Source of the DNA: Aved-18 sp964606665
GTDB lineage: Bacteria > Cyanobacteriota > Vampirovibrionia > Obscuribacterales > Obscuribacteraceae
Assembly: GCA_964606665.1 (NCBI GenBank)
Contig: CAZSHS010000071.1
Span: 1-12,652, forward strand
Direction: 5' to 3'
Length of the DNA: 12,652 nucleotides
This document shows positions 1 through 7,574 of the stretch, piece after piece (within the stretch, counting starts at the first letter, position 1; each line of letters begins with the position of its first letter). A program made the translations under genes and the position numbers. The notes beneath the pieces are model-generated. The model was not told the DNA's origin. It made no database searches and saw only the letters and a list, made by a program, of their open reading frames with translations.

Positions 1-1352
1 AAGAAGCTGCCGAGAAAGCTGAAGCCGCAGAGAAAGAAGCCGCCGAGAAAGAAGCCGCCGAAAAAGCTCAAGCCAAGAAGGAGCAGGAAGAAACATCTGC
101 CAAGCCTGACAGAAAAAATAAAAAGGGCGACAAGGGCAAAGACGACGAAAAATCTGAAGACAAGTCCAAGACCTCTGATAGCAAAGAAGACGAGCCCGAA
201 GTGTCGGTGAAAGATTTGCTTGGTCCGCTGCACGATGAAATCGCAGCCTCACGCGAGAAAGACCAGGAACTCATTAAGGAAGCTCTAAACAAAGCTGATT
301 ACAAGTCCGAAACTGCGGACGAAACAGAGACAGAGGAAGAATCGAAAGCTGAAACGGTTGAAGAATCCGAAAAAGAAGCGGTGATAGCTGAAGAGCAAAA
401 TGAAGAGTCGCAAGACAAGAAAGATAGCAACGAAGAAAAATCAGAAGACGAAGCTGTTTTAAGTGAAAAATCGTCGCAAAATGACACTCTGGATAGATTT
501 GCTGACATAATAGAGAGTTCAGATTCAGGAAATAATGCCGAAGAATCCAAGAGCAGCTCAGCGGATTCGCACCATGAAGATCGTGCGACAGCCGAAATGA
601 CAGCTCAAGATTCATCCCAAATTTCCAGCAGCACGAGAAATGGAGCAGAAGAGATGACAATACAAGGTCCCAGCACAGTCCCGGATTGGTGCAAACGCTA
701 CTTTGCCGACGAGCTCAAAGGTCTGAACAAAGAGTTAGACGAGCTCAACGATCAGATTCGCAAATACCAGGACAAAATCAAGGACATTGAAGGTCAAGCT
801 AGTTTGACCAAAGGCATCAGAAACACCCTTCTGGTTTCAGAAGGTGATGAGTTGATTGATGCTTGCAAGAAAGTTCTTGGATTAATCGGCTGGAAAGTCA
901 CTCAGTCAGACGAAGACAAAAACGAATTATTGCTCGAAGGCGATGACCAGAAAGTCACTATTGCTCGCGTAATCTGGACGAACACAAATGCCGAGCGCAG
1001 TCACTTAGGTCAACTCTCCATCTCGCAAACCCGCTATTGGTGCGAAAAGGGCAAAGAACCTAAAGGCGTTTTGATTGTAAGCAAAGTGAGCGACAAAGCT
1101 CCTACCTCGCTTGCCGAGGAGTCGGACGAAGACTTCACCGACTTTGCATCTAAGAAAAATGTCTGCTTGATGAGCACACTTCAATTGCTTTCTCTCTATC
1201 GCGAATCAGCATTGAAGAGCGCCAAGAACGACGAATTGCGCGAAGCCATCTACGACAGCAAAGGCTGGCTCAAAGGCTATAAACTTGAACCCGGCGATAC
1301 CGCGGCAGAAGAACCAGCTAGCAAGAGCTTAAGCTCACTACTCTCGTCTTGA
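1..1352 (+). CDS. Charged coiled-coil protein with a degenerate nuclease-fold-like C-terminal domain (5' end missing)
   Basis: The reading frame is open from base 3 at the window edge to the TGA at 1350-1352, so this is the C-terminal ~449 residues of a longer protein. A GTG at 201 could be taken as a start, but the same frame continues upstream with the same charged composition and there is no ribosome site before it. Order of parts: EAAEK-type helical repeats (bases 3-65), a Lys/Asp/Glu-rich then Glu/Ser-rich stretch that looks disordered (to about 660), a coiled coil (about 684-800, KGLNKELDELNDQIRKYQDK), then a folded domain (about 828-1240). The folded domain starts LLVSEGDELIDACKKVLGLIGWKV and contains KGVLIVSK and a late LLSLYRESAL helix. 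From memory this resembles restriction-endonuclease-like domains that follow coiled coils in bacterial proteins of unknown function. The expected ExK-like catalytic strand reads TIARVIW here, so nuclease activity is doubtful. No signal peptide can be judged. Probably co-transcribed with the TPR gene 18 bases downstream. Function unknown. Confidence 0.85.
   Translation, partial: EAAEKAEAAEKEAAEKEAAEKAQAKKEQEETSAKPDRKNKKGDKGKDDEKSEDKSKTSDSKEDEPEVSVKDLLGPLHDEIAASREKDQELIKEALNKADYKSETADETETEEESKAETVEESEKEAVIAEEQNEESQDKKDSNEEKSEDEAVLSEKSSQNDTLDRFADIIESSDSGNNAEESKSSSADSHHEDRATAEMTAQDSSQISSSTRNGAEEMTIQGPSTVPDWCKRYFADELKGLNKELDELNDQIRKYQDKIKDIEGQASLTKGIRNTLLVSEGDELIDACKKVLGLIGWKVTQSDEDKNELLLEGDDQKVTIARVIWTNTNAERSHLGQLSISQTRYWCEKGKEPKGVLIVSKVSDKAPTSLAEESDEDFTDFASKKNVCLMSTLQLLSLYRESALKSAKNDELREAIYDSKGWLKGYKLEPGDTAAEEPASKSLSSLLSS
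3..65 (+). repeat. Four 15-bp in-frame tandem units encoding EAAEK
   Basis: Units at 3-17, 21-35, 36-50 and 51-65 follow the pattern gaagccgccgagaaa with one to three substitutions. A single GCT codon (18-20) lies between the first two. Each unit encodes EAAEK, a strong alpha-helix former also seen in TolA-like rod segments and linkers. The array probably continues upstream of the window. Such short units can change in number by slippage, so rod length may vary among strains; that is inference. Confidence 0.8.
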
Positions 1353-1370
1353 TTACTGACACCAGATACG

Positions 1371-2816
1371 GTGAGTCTCAAGTCAGCATCTGATAGCAAA
1401 AAACAACTGCTTGTATTAGCAGCTATTTCGCTTGCGCTCAGTTTTGGCACCGCCTTGCAATCGATTGCAGCAGGCTCGAACTGGTCTGACTTTTATCAAA
1501 AAGGACTAGCTGAAGAAAACCAGAATCCTCAAAGTGCTGTAAAAGATTTTCGCCAGGCACTTTTGTTGGTCAAGAAACAATCGAAAAAGTCCGAAGACTT
1601 ATTTAATTGCAAACTAAAATTGGCTCACTCTCTCACTCTTATTGATAGAGCAGACGAAGCGCGCAAAATCCTGCAAGGAATGAAACGCAATTCTGCTGTC
1701 TTGATGGAACTAGGCTCAATTGAAGAATCGGCCGGCAATCACCAGGGCGCAATAGGCTTTTACAATCAAGCCTTGAGCGATAGTGAGAAGAATTACGGTC
1801 CTTATTCGCCACAAGCGGCATACTCGCTGCACGGACTTGGTCGCGTTCAGCACAAAATGGGCAATACCACAGGAGCCACTACCAATTTTAATCGCGCTAT
1901 TACTATTTTGTCCAAGTCTCCTAACAAAGAAGCTGATGAACAACTCAAAAGCATCATGCACAATTATGGCGATTTGATTAAAGGCGATGATCAATCAGAC
2001 AAAGACTTACTCAAAGATTTTCAAAACGATGTGATGAAAGATCCATCTCCCAAAGAAAAGAGTTTGGTCCCAACCGATGGCTCGTGGTGGCAAGCTCAAA
2101 TAGACAAACAAATAACAAGCTCACGCACAGTAGAGTCTACTTTAAACGAAAGTGTTGCCGACCGCGCCATGCAAATGCCTACTAGTGATGCCACTCTTGC
2201 ACCAGCCTATCGCGTAGTGAACGAGACTATTTTTGGACAAAACAGATATGGACTGGGCGAATCGCAATATCAAAGAATGATTGCCACAGACGTTGACTCA
2301 CTTGGACCCAATCACCCTTCTGTAGCAAACGACTTGAACGGCCTTGCACAGCTCTATCTTTCACAACAAAAGTTTAGCGAAGCAAAACCGCTTCTGGAGC
2401 GCGCTATGTCTATTTACAATGGCGCTTATGGCAGTGGAAACGTTTTGACTCTTAATACCAAAGCCTCGCTTGCTTATGTCGAATCGCGTCTTCAAAATCT
2501 TGATGGTGCGGCTCGTTTATATCGCGAAGCATTAGCTAATGCGCAAGAATCACTTGGTCCAAATTCGATTGAAACAGCCAAGATCTTGAACGGCATGGGC
2601 TATCTCAATTTTCAGTTAGGCAAATACGAAATTGCACGCTCTTACTATGAATGGGCGATTGCTAGCACCACACGTGCGGCTGGTGGCAATTCACCATTGC
2701 TTGCGGCATGCTTGAAAGACTATGCGCAAGTTTTGCGTAAACTAGATAAAGTGAGCGATGCTGATCAGATTGATATTAAGGCGAATCGCATACTGGCGGG
2801 ATTGGCACAACACTAG
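1371..2816 (+). CDS. Secreted TPR protein, kinesin-light-chain-like repeats
   Basis: A 481-residue protein. Residues 1-34 look like a signal peptide: lysines at 4, 10 and 11, a hydrophobic core LLVLAAISLALSFGTAL, and a probable cut near SIAA|GS, so it should act in the periplasm or outside. TPR-like helix pairs run through about 38-205. A linker rich in charged and polar residues follows (about 206-285). A second TPR block (about 295-475) carries SLGPNHPSVANDLNGLAQLY, SLGPNSIETAKILNGMGYL and the terminal YYEWAIAS segment. These signatures are typical of the kinesin-light-chain-like TPR class, which binds proteins or peptides; no enzymatic domain is visible. The start is the GTG at 1371, chosen because it gives a complete signal peptide; no Shine-Dalgarno sequence is seen, which fits translation coupled to the gene ending at 1352. 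It is a paralogue of the protein at 9819-11327. The binding partner is unknown. Confidence 0.9.
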   Translation: MSLKSASDSKKQLLVLAAISLALSFGTALQSIAAGSNWSDFYQKGLAEENQNPQSAVKDFRQALLLVKKQSKKSEDLFNCKLKLAHSLTLIDRADEARKILQGMKRNSAVLMELGSIEESAGNHQGAIGFYNQALSDSEKNYGPYSPQAAYSLHGLGRVQHKMGNTTGATTNFNRAITILSKSPNKEADEQLKSIMHNYGDLIKGDDQSDKDLLKDFQNDVMKDPSPKEKSLVPTDGSWWQAQIDKQITSSRTVESTLNESVADRAMQMPTSDATLAPAYRVVNETIFGQNRYGLGESQYQRMIATDVDSLGPNHPSVANDLNGLAQLYLSQQKFSEAKPLLERAMSIYNGAYGSGNVLTLNTKASLAYVESRLQNLDGAARLYREALANAQESLGPNSIETAKILNGMGYLNFQLGKYEIARSYYEWAIASTTRAAGGNSPLLAACLKDYAQVLRKLDKVSDADQIDIKANRILAGLAQH

Positions 2817-2828
2817 ATTTTTTTATTT

Positions 2829-2990
2829 TGTAGATCTTACGCAGTTAGTGCCTGTCTTTATTATCCTTTTCCATCGACTAGTAAATACGTGCATAAAATC
2901 TTACGGATGCGTGAGATTTTCTTTGCACTTTTAATACTTGATGAAAAATCAAAAAAAAGATATGTCTTCGTTGCGTAAGATCGATCTACG
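2829..2990. repeat. Long imperfect palindrome (MITE-like or extended hairpin)
   Basis: The sequence gatcttacgca at 2833-2843 is repeated exactly in inverse orientation at 2972-2982. The inner hairpin 2895-2920 has exactly the same midpoint (between 2907 and 2908). Aligning the 62-base left flank (2833-2894) against the reverse complement of the right flank (2921-2982) without gaps gives 37 identical positions by my count, and about 45 if G-U pairs are allowed. The whole block therefore reads as one large decayed palindrome. Outside the exact arms, tgtagatc (2829-2836) and gatctacg (2983-2990) match again if a four-base offset is allowed. It could be a decayed non-autonomous transposon, a structured RNA, or an elaborate two-way terminator. 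No clear target-site duplication is seen. Confidence 0.6.
2895..2920. terminator. Bidirectional terminator-like hairpin between convergent genes
   Basis: An 11-bp stem (aaaatcttacg / cgtgagatttt, one T-G wobble) closes on the four-base loop gatg. It lies 78 bases after the TPR gene on the + strand and 138 bases after the membrane-fusion gene on the - strand. On the + strand the stem runs into a T-rich tract (attttctttgcacttttaat), and on the - strand it starts with AT-rich sequence. The stem is AT-rich, so its strength as an intrinsic terminator is uncertain. It forms the core of the larger palindrome. Confidence 0.5.
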
Positions 2991-3058
2991 GCGCTCTGCC
3001 CAAAAGCCCAAACAACTTGCCAGTAGTTTTCAAAACTGATTTGAACTGAAGCACGAGG

Positions 3059-4366
3059 TTATTTGCTTACTTTATCCACTGGAATGACACGAGACTGATT
3101 CTCCATCTCTTCGCTTCCTTCAACTGCTACCTTGTCGCCAACTTTCAATTCGCCAAAGACTTCGACTAGATTGCCCATAATTTGTCCTTTCTTCACATTG
3201 ACCCAGTCCACGCGATCGCCATCGATTCGACAAACGAAAGTATTGAGCGGGGTCGACACTACAGACGATATCGGCACGAACATACTTTCTTGCGGACGTC
3301 TTGATGGCCAATACACCTTGGTAAACATACCAGGCACAACTTTAAAATCTGGATTTAAATAGTTCAGCTCAACAGGCATGGTTCGTGTTTCTTTATCAAG
3401 GCTATTGCTGATACGAGCAACTGTGCCTTTGAATTTTTTGCCAGGGAATGTCGAGACTGTGAATTCAACTTGCGAGCCAATTATCACACCTGATACCAAA
3501 TCTTCCGGAACAGGACAAATTATTCTAAGCAAGTCGAGTTGCTTTAATCTACAAATTGGCGGATAGGCGCCTGTACCATCGGGTCCGACAAAGCTTCCTA
3601 TGTGCATTTTGCGCTCGGTCACATAGCCATCAAATGGTGCGTAGATTTCTAAGTACGATGCAATATCGGCAAAACTTTCAAATGCTTTGACCATGGCGTC
3701 AACTTCTTCTTTGCGCATAGAGACTTCATGATCTTTGGCATTAACACGCTTGGTGACGGCGTTTATGTCTTGACGGTCTACTTGTACTGTTTGTGCCCAT
3801 TGCACCACATCGTTGTCGGCGATGACACCAGGCACCAGCGAAGCAGCATAGACTCTTTGATAGGTGGATTCATCGGCGAGTAAATTTGCTTTCTTCTTTT
3901 GTAACTCAGCTTTAAGATCTTGAAGCTTGGATTCTTCGGCTGACAATGCGGCTTTAGCCATCGATACTTTAGCTACAGCTTCGTGGCGACGAGCAAGAAA
4001 TTCTGGCGCGTACATGCGGACCATTAAATCGCCTTTTTTGACAATTGAGCCACGGTCTACTTTTATATCTTTGATAAAGCCTGGGACTTTTGGATAAATA
4101 AGCACATCTTGATAGGCGTCGATTTCACCTGGGAGCTGGTCTTCGCGAAAGAGTGTCTTTGTAATTACAGGCACAACTGGAACAGAAATTAAATAGTCGC
4201 GTCTGGCGTTATCTTGCACTAGAGGCTCGTTTTTCTTTTGCCACATGTAATAGAAAGCAGCGCCAGCAGCGGCAATTATTATGACGATGAAAATCAAGTT
4301 CTTTAGACTGAACATTTCTTTCCATCCCGGTTCTTCGGGTTTATTTGCAGGCATACTATGCGTCAT
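3059..4366 (-). CDS. RND efflux membrane-fusion (periplasmic adaptor) protein
   Basis: A 435-residue periplasmic adaptor that joins the RND pump to the outer-membrane channel. It has a short cytosolic N-terminus, a membrane anchor at about 22-41 (LIFIVIIIAAAGAAFYYMW) and no lipobox cysteine, so it is membrane-anchored rather than a lipoprotein. Next come the first lipoyl half (about 94-118, GFIKDIKVDRGSIVKKGDLM), a long alpha-helical hairpin (about 125-235), the second lipoyl half (about 238-262, IYAPFDGYVTERKMHIGSFV), a beta-barrel domain (about 275-355, including ETRTMPVE) and a membrane-proximal C-terminal domain. The frame can be extended upstream to 4441, but the extra residues are only a shadow of the pump gene. 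The ATG at 4366 has AAGG (4378-4375) eight bases upstream and overlaps the end of the pump gene by 11 bases. A second ATG at 4354, just past the pump stop, is an alternative. It is the last gene of the operon. Confidence 0.93.
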   Translation of the reverse strand: MTHSMPANKPEEPGWKEMFSLKNLIFIVIIIAAAGAAFYYMWQKKNEPLVQDNARRDYLISVPVVPVITKTLFREDQLPGEIDAYQDVLIYPKVPGFIKDIKVDRGSIVKKGDLMVRMYAPEFLARRHEAVAKVSMAKAALSAEESKLQDLKAELQKKKANLLADESTYQRVYAASLVPGVIADNDVVQWAQTVQVDRQDINAVTKRVNAKDHEVSMRKEEVDAMVKAFESFADIASYLEIYAPFDGYVTERKMHIGSFVGPDGTGAYPPICRLKQLDLLRIICPVPEDLVSGVIIGSQVEFTVSTFPGKKFKGTVARISNSLDKETRTMPVELNYLNPDFKVVPGMFTKVYWPSRRPQESMFVPISSVVSTPLNTFVCRIDGDRVDWVNVKKGQIMGNLVEVFGELKVGDKVAVEGSEEMENQSRVIPVDKVSK

Positions 4367-7300
4367 GTGTTGGACCTTGAGGTAAATCATCGGGATGGAC
4401 TGAGGGCAATTTGATGGATGCTTTTGCTTGCACCATCGCATAAACGAGCGGAAGAATTGTAAGTACAGAAAGTGTCGACATGGTGAGACCGCCTATGACA
4501 GCGCGTCCAAGCGGAGCACTTTGACCAGCCGATAGTGCCATTGGTATCATACCGGCCACCATAGCAATTGAAGTCATAAGAATGGGGCGCATTCGTTGTT
4601 GAGCGCCATGCACCGCAGCTTCTCTTGAATTCATGCCGGTCATACGACTTTGTTCGGCGAAAACAACAAGCAAAATGGCATTGGCAATTCCAACGCCAAT
4701 ACACATAATTGCACCCATAAAGGACTGCACATTGAGCGTGGTACCAGTGATTGTGAGAATACTTAAAACACCAAGCAGAATTGCTGGAGCTGTGGACATA
4801 ACGATTAAAACCACACGCGCAGTTTGAAAATAAGCAAGCAACATCAGTGTGATAACGACCACCGCAAGCAGGAGACCGGTGAGTAAGTGGAAGAAAGTAT
4901 CTTCGAGTAATGGAACTTGACCAGCGACATCGACGAACACACCTTGTGGCGGCTTGCCGGCACGTCGAACAGCTTGCTTGACCGATTCGCCGACGCGGCC
5001 CAAATCATCGCCCGACAAATTAGCTGTGAGAGACACCATGCGCATCATGTTGTATCTATCAAACTCACCGTCCGTGGTGCCATACTGGACTTTTGCCACG
5101 TCTGAGATAAGAGGATGCTGCGGGCGAAGGGTTTTATGATCTGGGTAATACTTATTTGTATCTGGGTCTTCGAGACGGTCTTGGTATTCAGCCATCTCGA
5201 TACTTTTGCGACTTTTCATAGTCGGGAATTTTTCAATGTCTTCTTTTGAGCGAATCTGATCTTGCGGAACTTGCACCTGGACCTGATAAGAGAATCCAGA
5301 ATCTTTATCGCGCCACAAGCTTAGATTGACAAACCTGCTCGAAAAAAATGCAGGCTGCAAAGACATGCCGATGTCTTCTGGGGTGACACCTAATTGCCCT
5401 GCTTTTTCTCTGTCTATATCTATTTGAACCGATGGGTAATCGAGCGGCTGCCCCCACTGTAAGTCTCTTAAATTCGGAATCTTTTTCAATTCAGCCAAGA
5501 TTTTTTTAGCGAATAATTTATTTGCCACCATATTTGGTCCCATGACCTGGACTTTGATTGGAGTAGGGGATCCTAGGTTCATGATTTGGCTTACTAAATC
5601 GCCAGGCTCGAAAGATAAGATGGTATCAGGCACTGCTTTGCGGCAACGCTCACGAAGCTTATCTTTGAGTGTGGACATATTTACTTTTGAATCTTCTTTG
5701 AGCTGGACATCTAAAACTGCCTGATGCGGTCCTGCAGTCCACAAAAATGCCGAGCTAATAGGGAACATCGGTGGTTGTTGACCAGCATATCCAAGGGTCT
5801 TCTCGACATTGTCTGCGCCAACTTCCGCTTTCACTTCATCAAGAATACGAAGAACACGAGTCTCTAAAGCCTCTACGCGCATACCAGTTGGAGCAGACAC
5901 TCGCACTCTGAACTGCTTACTTCCGTTATCGGGAAACATTTCTTTAGCGATATTATCATACAAAAAGATAACGCCAGTCACAGCCACTAGAAGATAGACG
6001 CCGACTATTACAGGACCTATGGGAAGAAGAACTTTGAGAATGCCACCAAGAAAGTCTTTAAGAACATCCATAAAGTCGCGCTTTGCTTCTTTGTGCTCAG
6101 CTTTCAATATCCAGACTGCCATAATCGGCACCACTGTCGATGCAAGCGTGGTTGATGCCACCATCGCAAATCCAACAGCTAGAGACAATGGAATGAACAA
6201 TTCACGCGTAATACCAGTCATAAAGAATGACGGAATAAACACAGCAACAACAGACAACATCGCAAGCAATCGCGGCACCATCGTTTCTACGCAAGCGTTG
6301 TAAACAGCGCGTGACAATGGCTCTCTAGCCGCCAGGTGATTATGGATGTTTTCTATGCACACAGTGGCTTCGTCCACCAGGATGCCGATTGAAAGAGCTA
6401 GTCCACTGAGTGTTTGCAGGTTAAAGGTTTGACCGGTTAAATTCAGACCAACGATGGCTGAAAGCAATGACAAAGGAATTGTGGTTACAACAATGAGCGT
6501 GCTTCGCAAATCTTTTAAGAACAAAAGAATCATGAGACCAGGCAAAATGGTCCCGAGCAGTCCTTCGTGGAAAACGTTCTCGATAGCTTCACGGACATAT
6601 TTAGATTGGTCGAACTCATAACTTATATCAACGTCTTTAGGCAAGACGCTCTTCATACGAGCGAGTGCGGCTTGCAGTGCATCTACAACAGATACTGTCG
6701 ATGCATCGGCGCGTTTGACGGCAGGAATATAGACTGTCCTATGCCCCTGAAAAAGTGCATATCCGGCCAGGATATCTGACGAATCCTCGACCACGCCAAT
6801 ATCTTTCATAAATATTTGCGGGCCGTGTCCTGTGCGAATAGGCAAATAATCGAGCTGATGAATATCGGGTAAATCTGAGTTAACTGGCGCAATACGCATA
6901 TAGTCGCCTGTGCGCACGTTGCCAGATGGTAAGACTTTATTGCCTGACTCAAGCGCCTTAATTACTTCGTCACCTGAGATGTTGTAGCGACGTAGTTTGT
7001 CTGCGTCGACACTTATCACTATTGAGCGAATATTGCCACCAAACGGCGGTGGCGCTTCAGCACCAGGAACAGTGGCAAGCATCGGTCTAATACGCGTGTA
7101 AGCCAAGTCCTCAAGTTCTTTTACTGTCTTGGTCTTGGAAGCAAGCACAAGCTGTCCTACGGGCAAACTACCCGCATCAAATCGAAGCACAAATGGGTTA
7201 TATGTCCCGTGCGGCATCAAACTTGTAGCACGGTTTGCCATTGCTACAATAGCTGCCATAGCGCTTGCCATGTCTGTATCAGGCTGAAAAAATACTTTGA

Positions 7301-7571
7301 TTAAAGTCAAGTTTTGAATAGATTGCGACTCCATATGCTCGATACCAGGCACATAGAGAAAGAACATTTCGTAAGTGGAAGTTATATAACCTTCCATTTG
7401 CTGCGGAGACATGCCGCCGTAGCCTTGAATTACATAAATGGCTGGGACTTTTAAGTCGGGGAAAATATCGCGCTTCATACTGCCGATAGACATAAAGGCA
7501 ATTAGTACGATGCTTATGACCGCCGCCACAATTGTGATCGGTCGTTTCATTGCCCAGGAAACAATCCACAT
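4356..7571 (-). CDS. RND-family efflux pump, HAE1/AcrB-like inner-membrane transporter
   Basis: A full-length 1071-residue RND transporter (AcrB-like pumps are about 1040) that should export small molecules or metals by proton antiport. The N-terminal MKRPITIVAAVISIVLIAF helix and MKRDIFPDLKVP motif are followed by a first periplasmic region (about 38-335), TM2-TM6 (about 337-490), TM7 (about 515-537), a second periplasmic region (about 540-890) and TM8-TM12 (about 892-1048). TM4 carries GILVDEATVCIEN with D400 and E401, where AcrB has the Asp pair of its proton relay. TM10 reads GVGIANAILLVVFAEQ; alanine 963 sits where AcrB has its relay lysine. About 30 residues (about 786-820, with NKYYPDHKTLRPQHP) appear inserted before LISDVAKVQYG compared with typical relatives; this comparison is from memory. 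The start ATG lies four bases past the channel gene's stop, with GGAG (7581-7578) six bases upstream. The substrate cannot be read from sequence; the N-terminal pattern fits HAE1 rather than metal-type CusA pumps. Confidence 0.95.
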   Translation of the reverse strand: MWIVSWAMKRPITIVAAVISIVLIAFMSIGSMKRDIFPDLKVPAIYVIQGYGGMSPQQMEGYITSTYEMFFLYVPGIEHMESQSIQNLTLIKVFFQPDTDMASAMAAIVAMANRATSLMPHGTYNPFVLRFDAGSLPVGQLVLASKTKTVKELEDLAYTRIRPMLATVPGAEAPPPFGGNIRSIVISVDADKLRRYNISGDEVIKALESGNKVLPSGNVRTGDYMRIAPVNSDLPDIHQLDYLPIRTGHGPQIFMKDIGVVEDSSDILAGYALFQGHRTVYIPAVKRADASTVSVVDALQAALARMKSVLPKDVDISYEFDQSKYVREAIENVFHEGLLGTILPGLMILLFLKDLRSTLIVVTTIPLSLLSAIVGLNLTGQTFNLQTLSGLALSIGILVDEATVCIENIHNHLAAREPLSRAVYNACVETMVPRLLAMLSVVAVFIPSFFMTGITRELFIPLSLAVGFAMVASTTLASTVVPIMAVWILKAEHKEAKRDFMDVLKDFLGGILKVLLPIGPVIVGVYLLVAVTGVIFLYDNIAKEMFPDNGSKQFRVRVSAPTGMRVEALETRVLRILDEVKAEVGADNVEKTLGYAGQQPPMFPISSAFLWTAGPHQAVLDVQLKEDSKVNMSTLKDKLRERCRKAVPDTILSFEPGDLVSQIMNLGSPTPIKVQVMGPNMVANKLFAKKILAELKKIPNLRDLQWGQPLDYPSVQIDIDREKAGQLGVTPEDIGMSLQPAFFSSRFVNLSLWRDKDSGFSYQVQVQVPQDQIRSKEDIEKFPTMKSRKSIEMAEYQDRLEDPDTNKYYPDHKTLRPQHPLISDVAKVQYGTTDGEFDRYNMMRMVSLTANLSGDDLGRVGESVKQAVRRAGKPPQGVFVDVAGQVPLLEDTFFHLLTGLLLAVVVITLMLLAYFQTARVVLIVMSTAPAILLGVLSILTITGTTLNVQSFMGAIMCIGVGIANAILLVVFAEQSRMTGMNSREAAVHGAQQRMRPILMTSIAMVAGMIPMALSAGQSAPLGRAVIGGLTMSTLSVLTILPLVYAMVQAKASIKLPSVHPDDLPQGPTHDA
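4375..4378 (-). promoter_or_regulatory. Ribosome binding site deciding the membrane-fusion start
   Basis: AAGG on the - strand lies inside the pump gene, eight bases before the ATG at 4366. It favours that start over the upstream end of the open frame at 4441 and over the ATG at 4354. Confidence 0.55.
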
Positions 7572-7574
7572 AAA

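Larger units (their letters stand above)
2817..3058. other. Convergent intergenic region
   Basis: These 242 bases separate two gene ends pointing at each other. They hold the palindrome and central hairpin described separately. I see no convincing gene: a 32-codon ATG frame at 2941-3039 (+) and a 22-codon GTG frame at 3054-2986 (-) exist, but neither has a good ribosome site. A short symmetric sequence, agttttcaaaact, lies at 3024-3036. Confidence 0.6.

Noticed and set aside
274..660. Antisense frames over the charged gene, including a 128-codon - strand frame.
   Set aside because: They are reverse shadows of Glu/Lys/Ser-rich codons and give Ser/Leu/Phe-rich nonsense; the + frame has clear domain structure.
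201..1352. GTG at 201 as the true start of the first gene.
   Set aside because: The same frame is open back to the window edge with matching EAAEK/charged composition, and no Shine-Dalgarno sequence precedes 201.
3024..3036. Symmetric sequence agttttcaaaact as an operator or hairpin.
   Set aside because: It is too short and AT-rich, sits downstream of a gene rather than at a promoter, and would form only about five base pairs.
2941..3039. A 32-codon + strand frame encoding a basic peptide (MKNQKKDMSSLRK...).
   Set aside because: It has no ribosome site, lies over the right half of the palindrome and is short enough to occur by chance.
2986..3054. A 22-codon - strand frame starting with GTG just after the membrane-fusion stop.
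   Set aside because: It is very short, uses a weak start and runs into the palindrome; there is no support beyond position.
4367..4441. A longer N-terminus for the membrane-fusion protein starting at 4441.
   Set aside because: The extra residues lie wholly within the pump gene and do not resemble an adaptor N-terminus; the ATG at 4366 has a ribosome site and is directly followed by the membrane anchor region.
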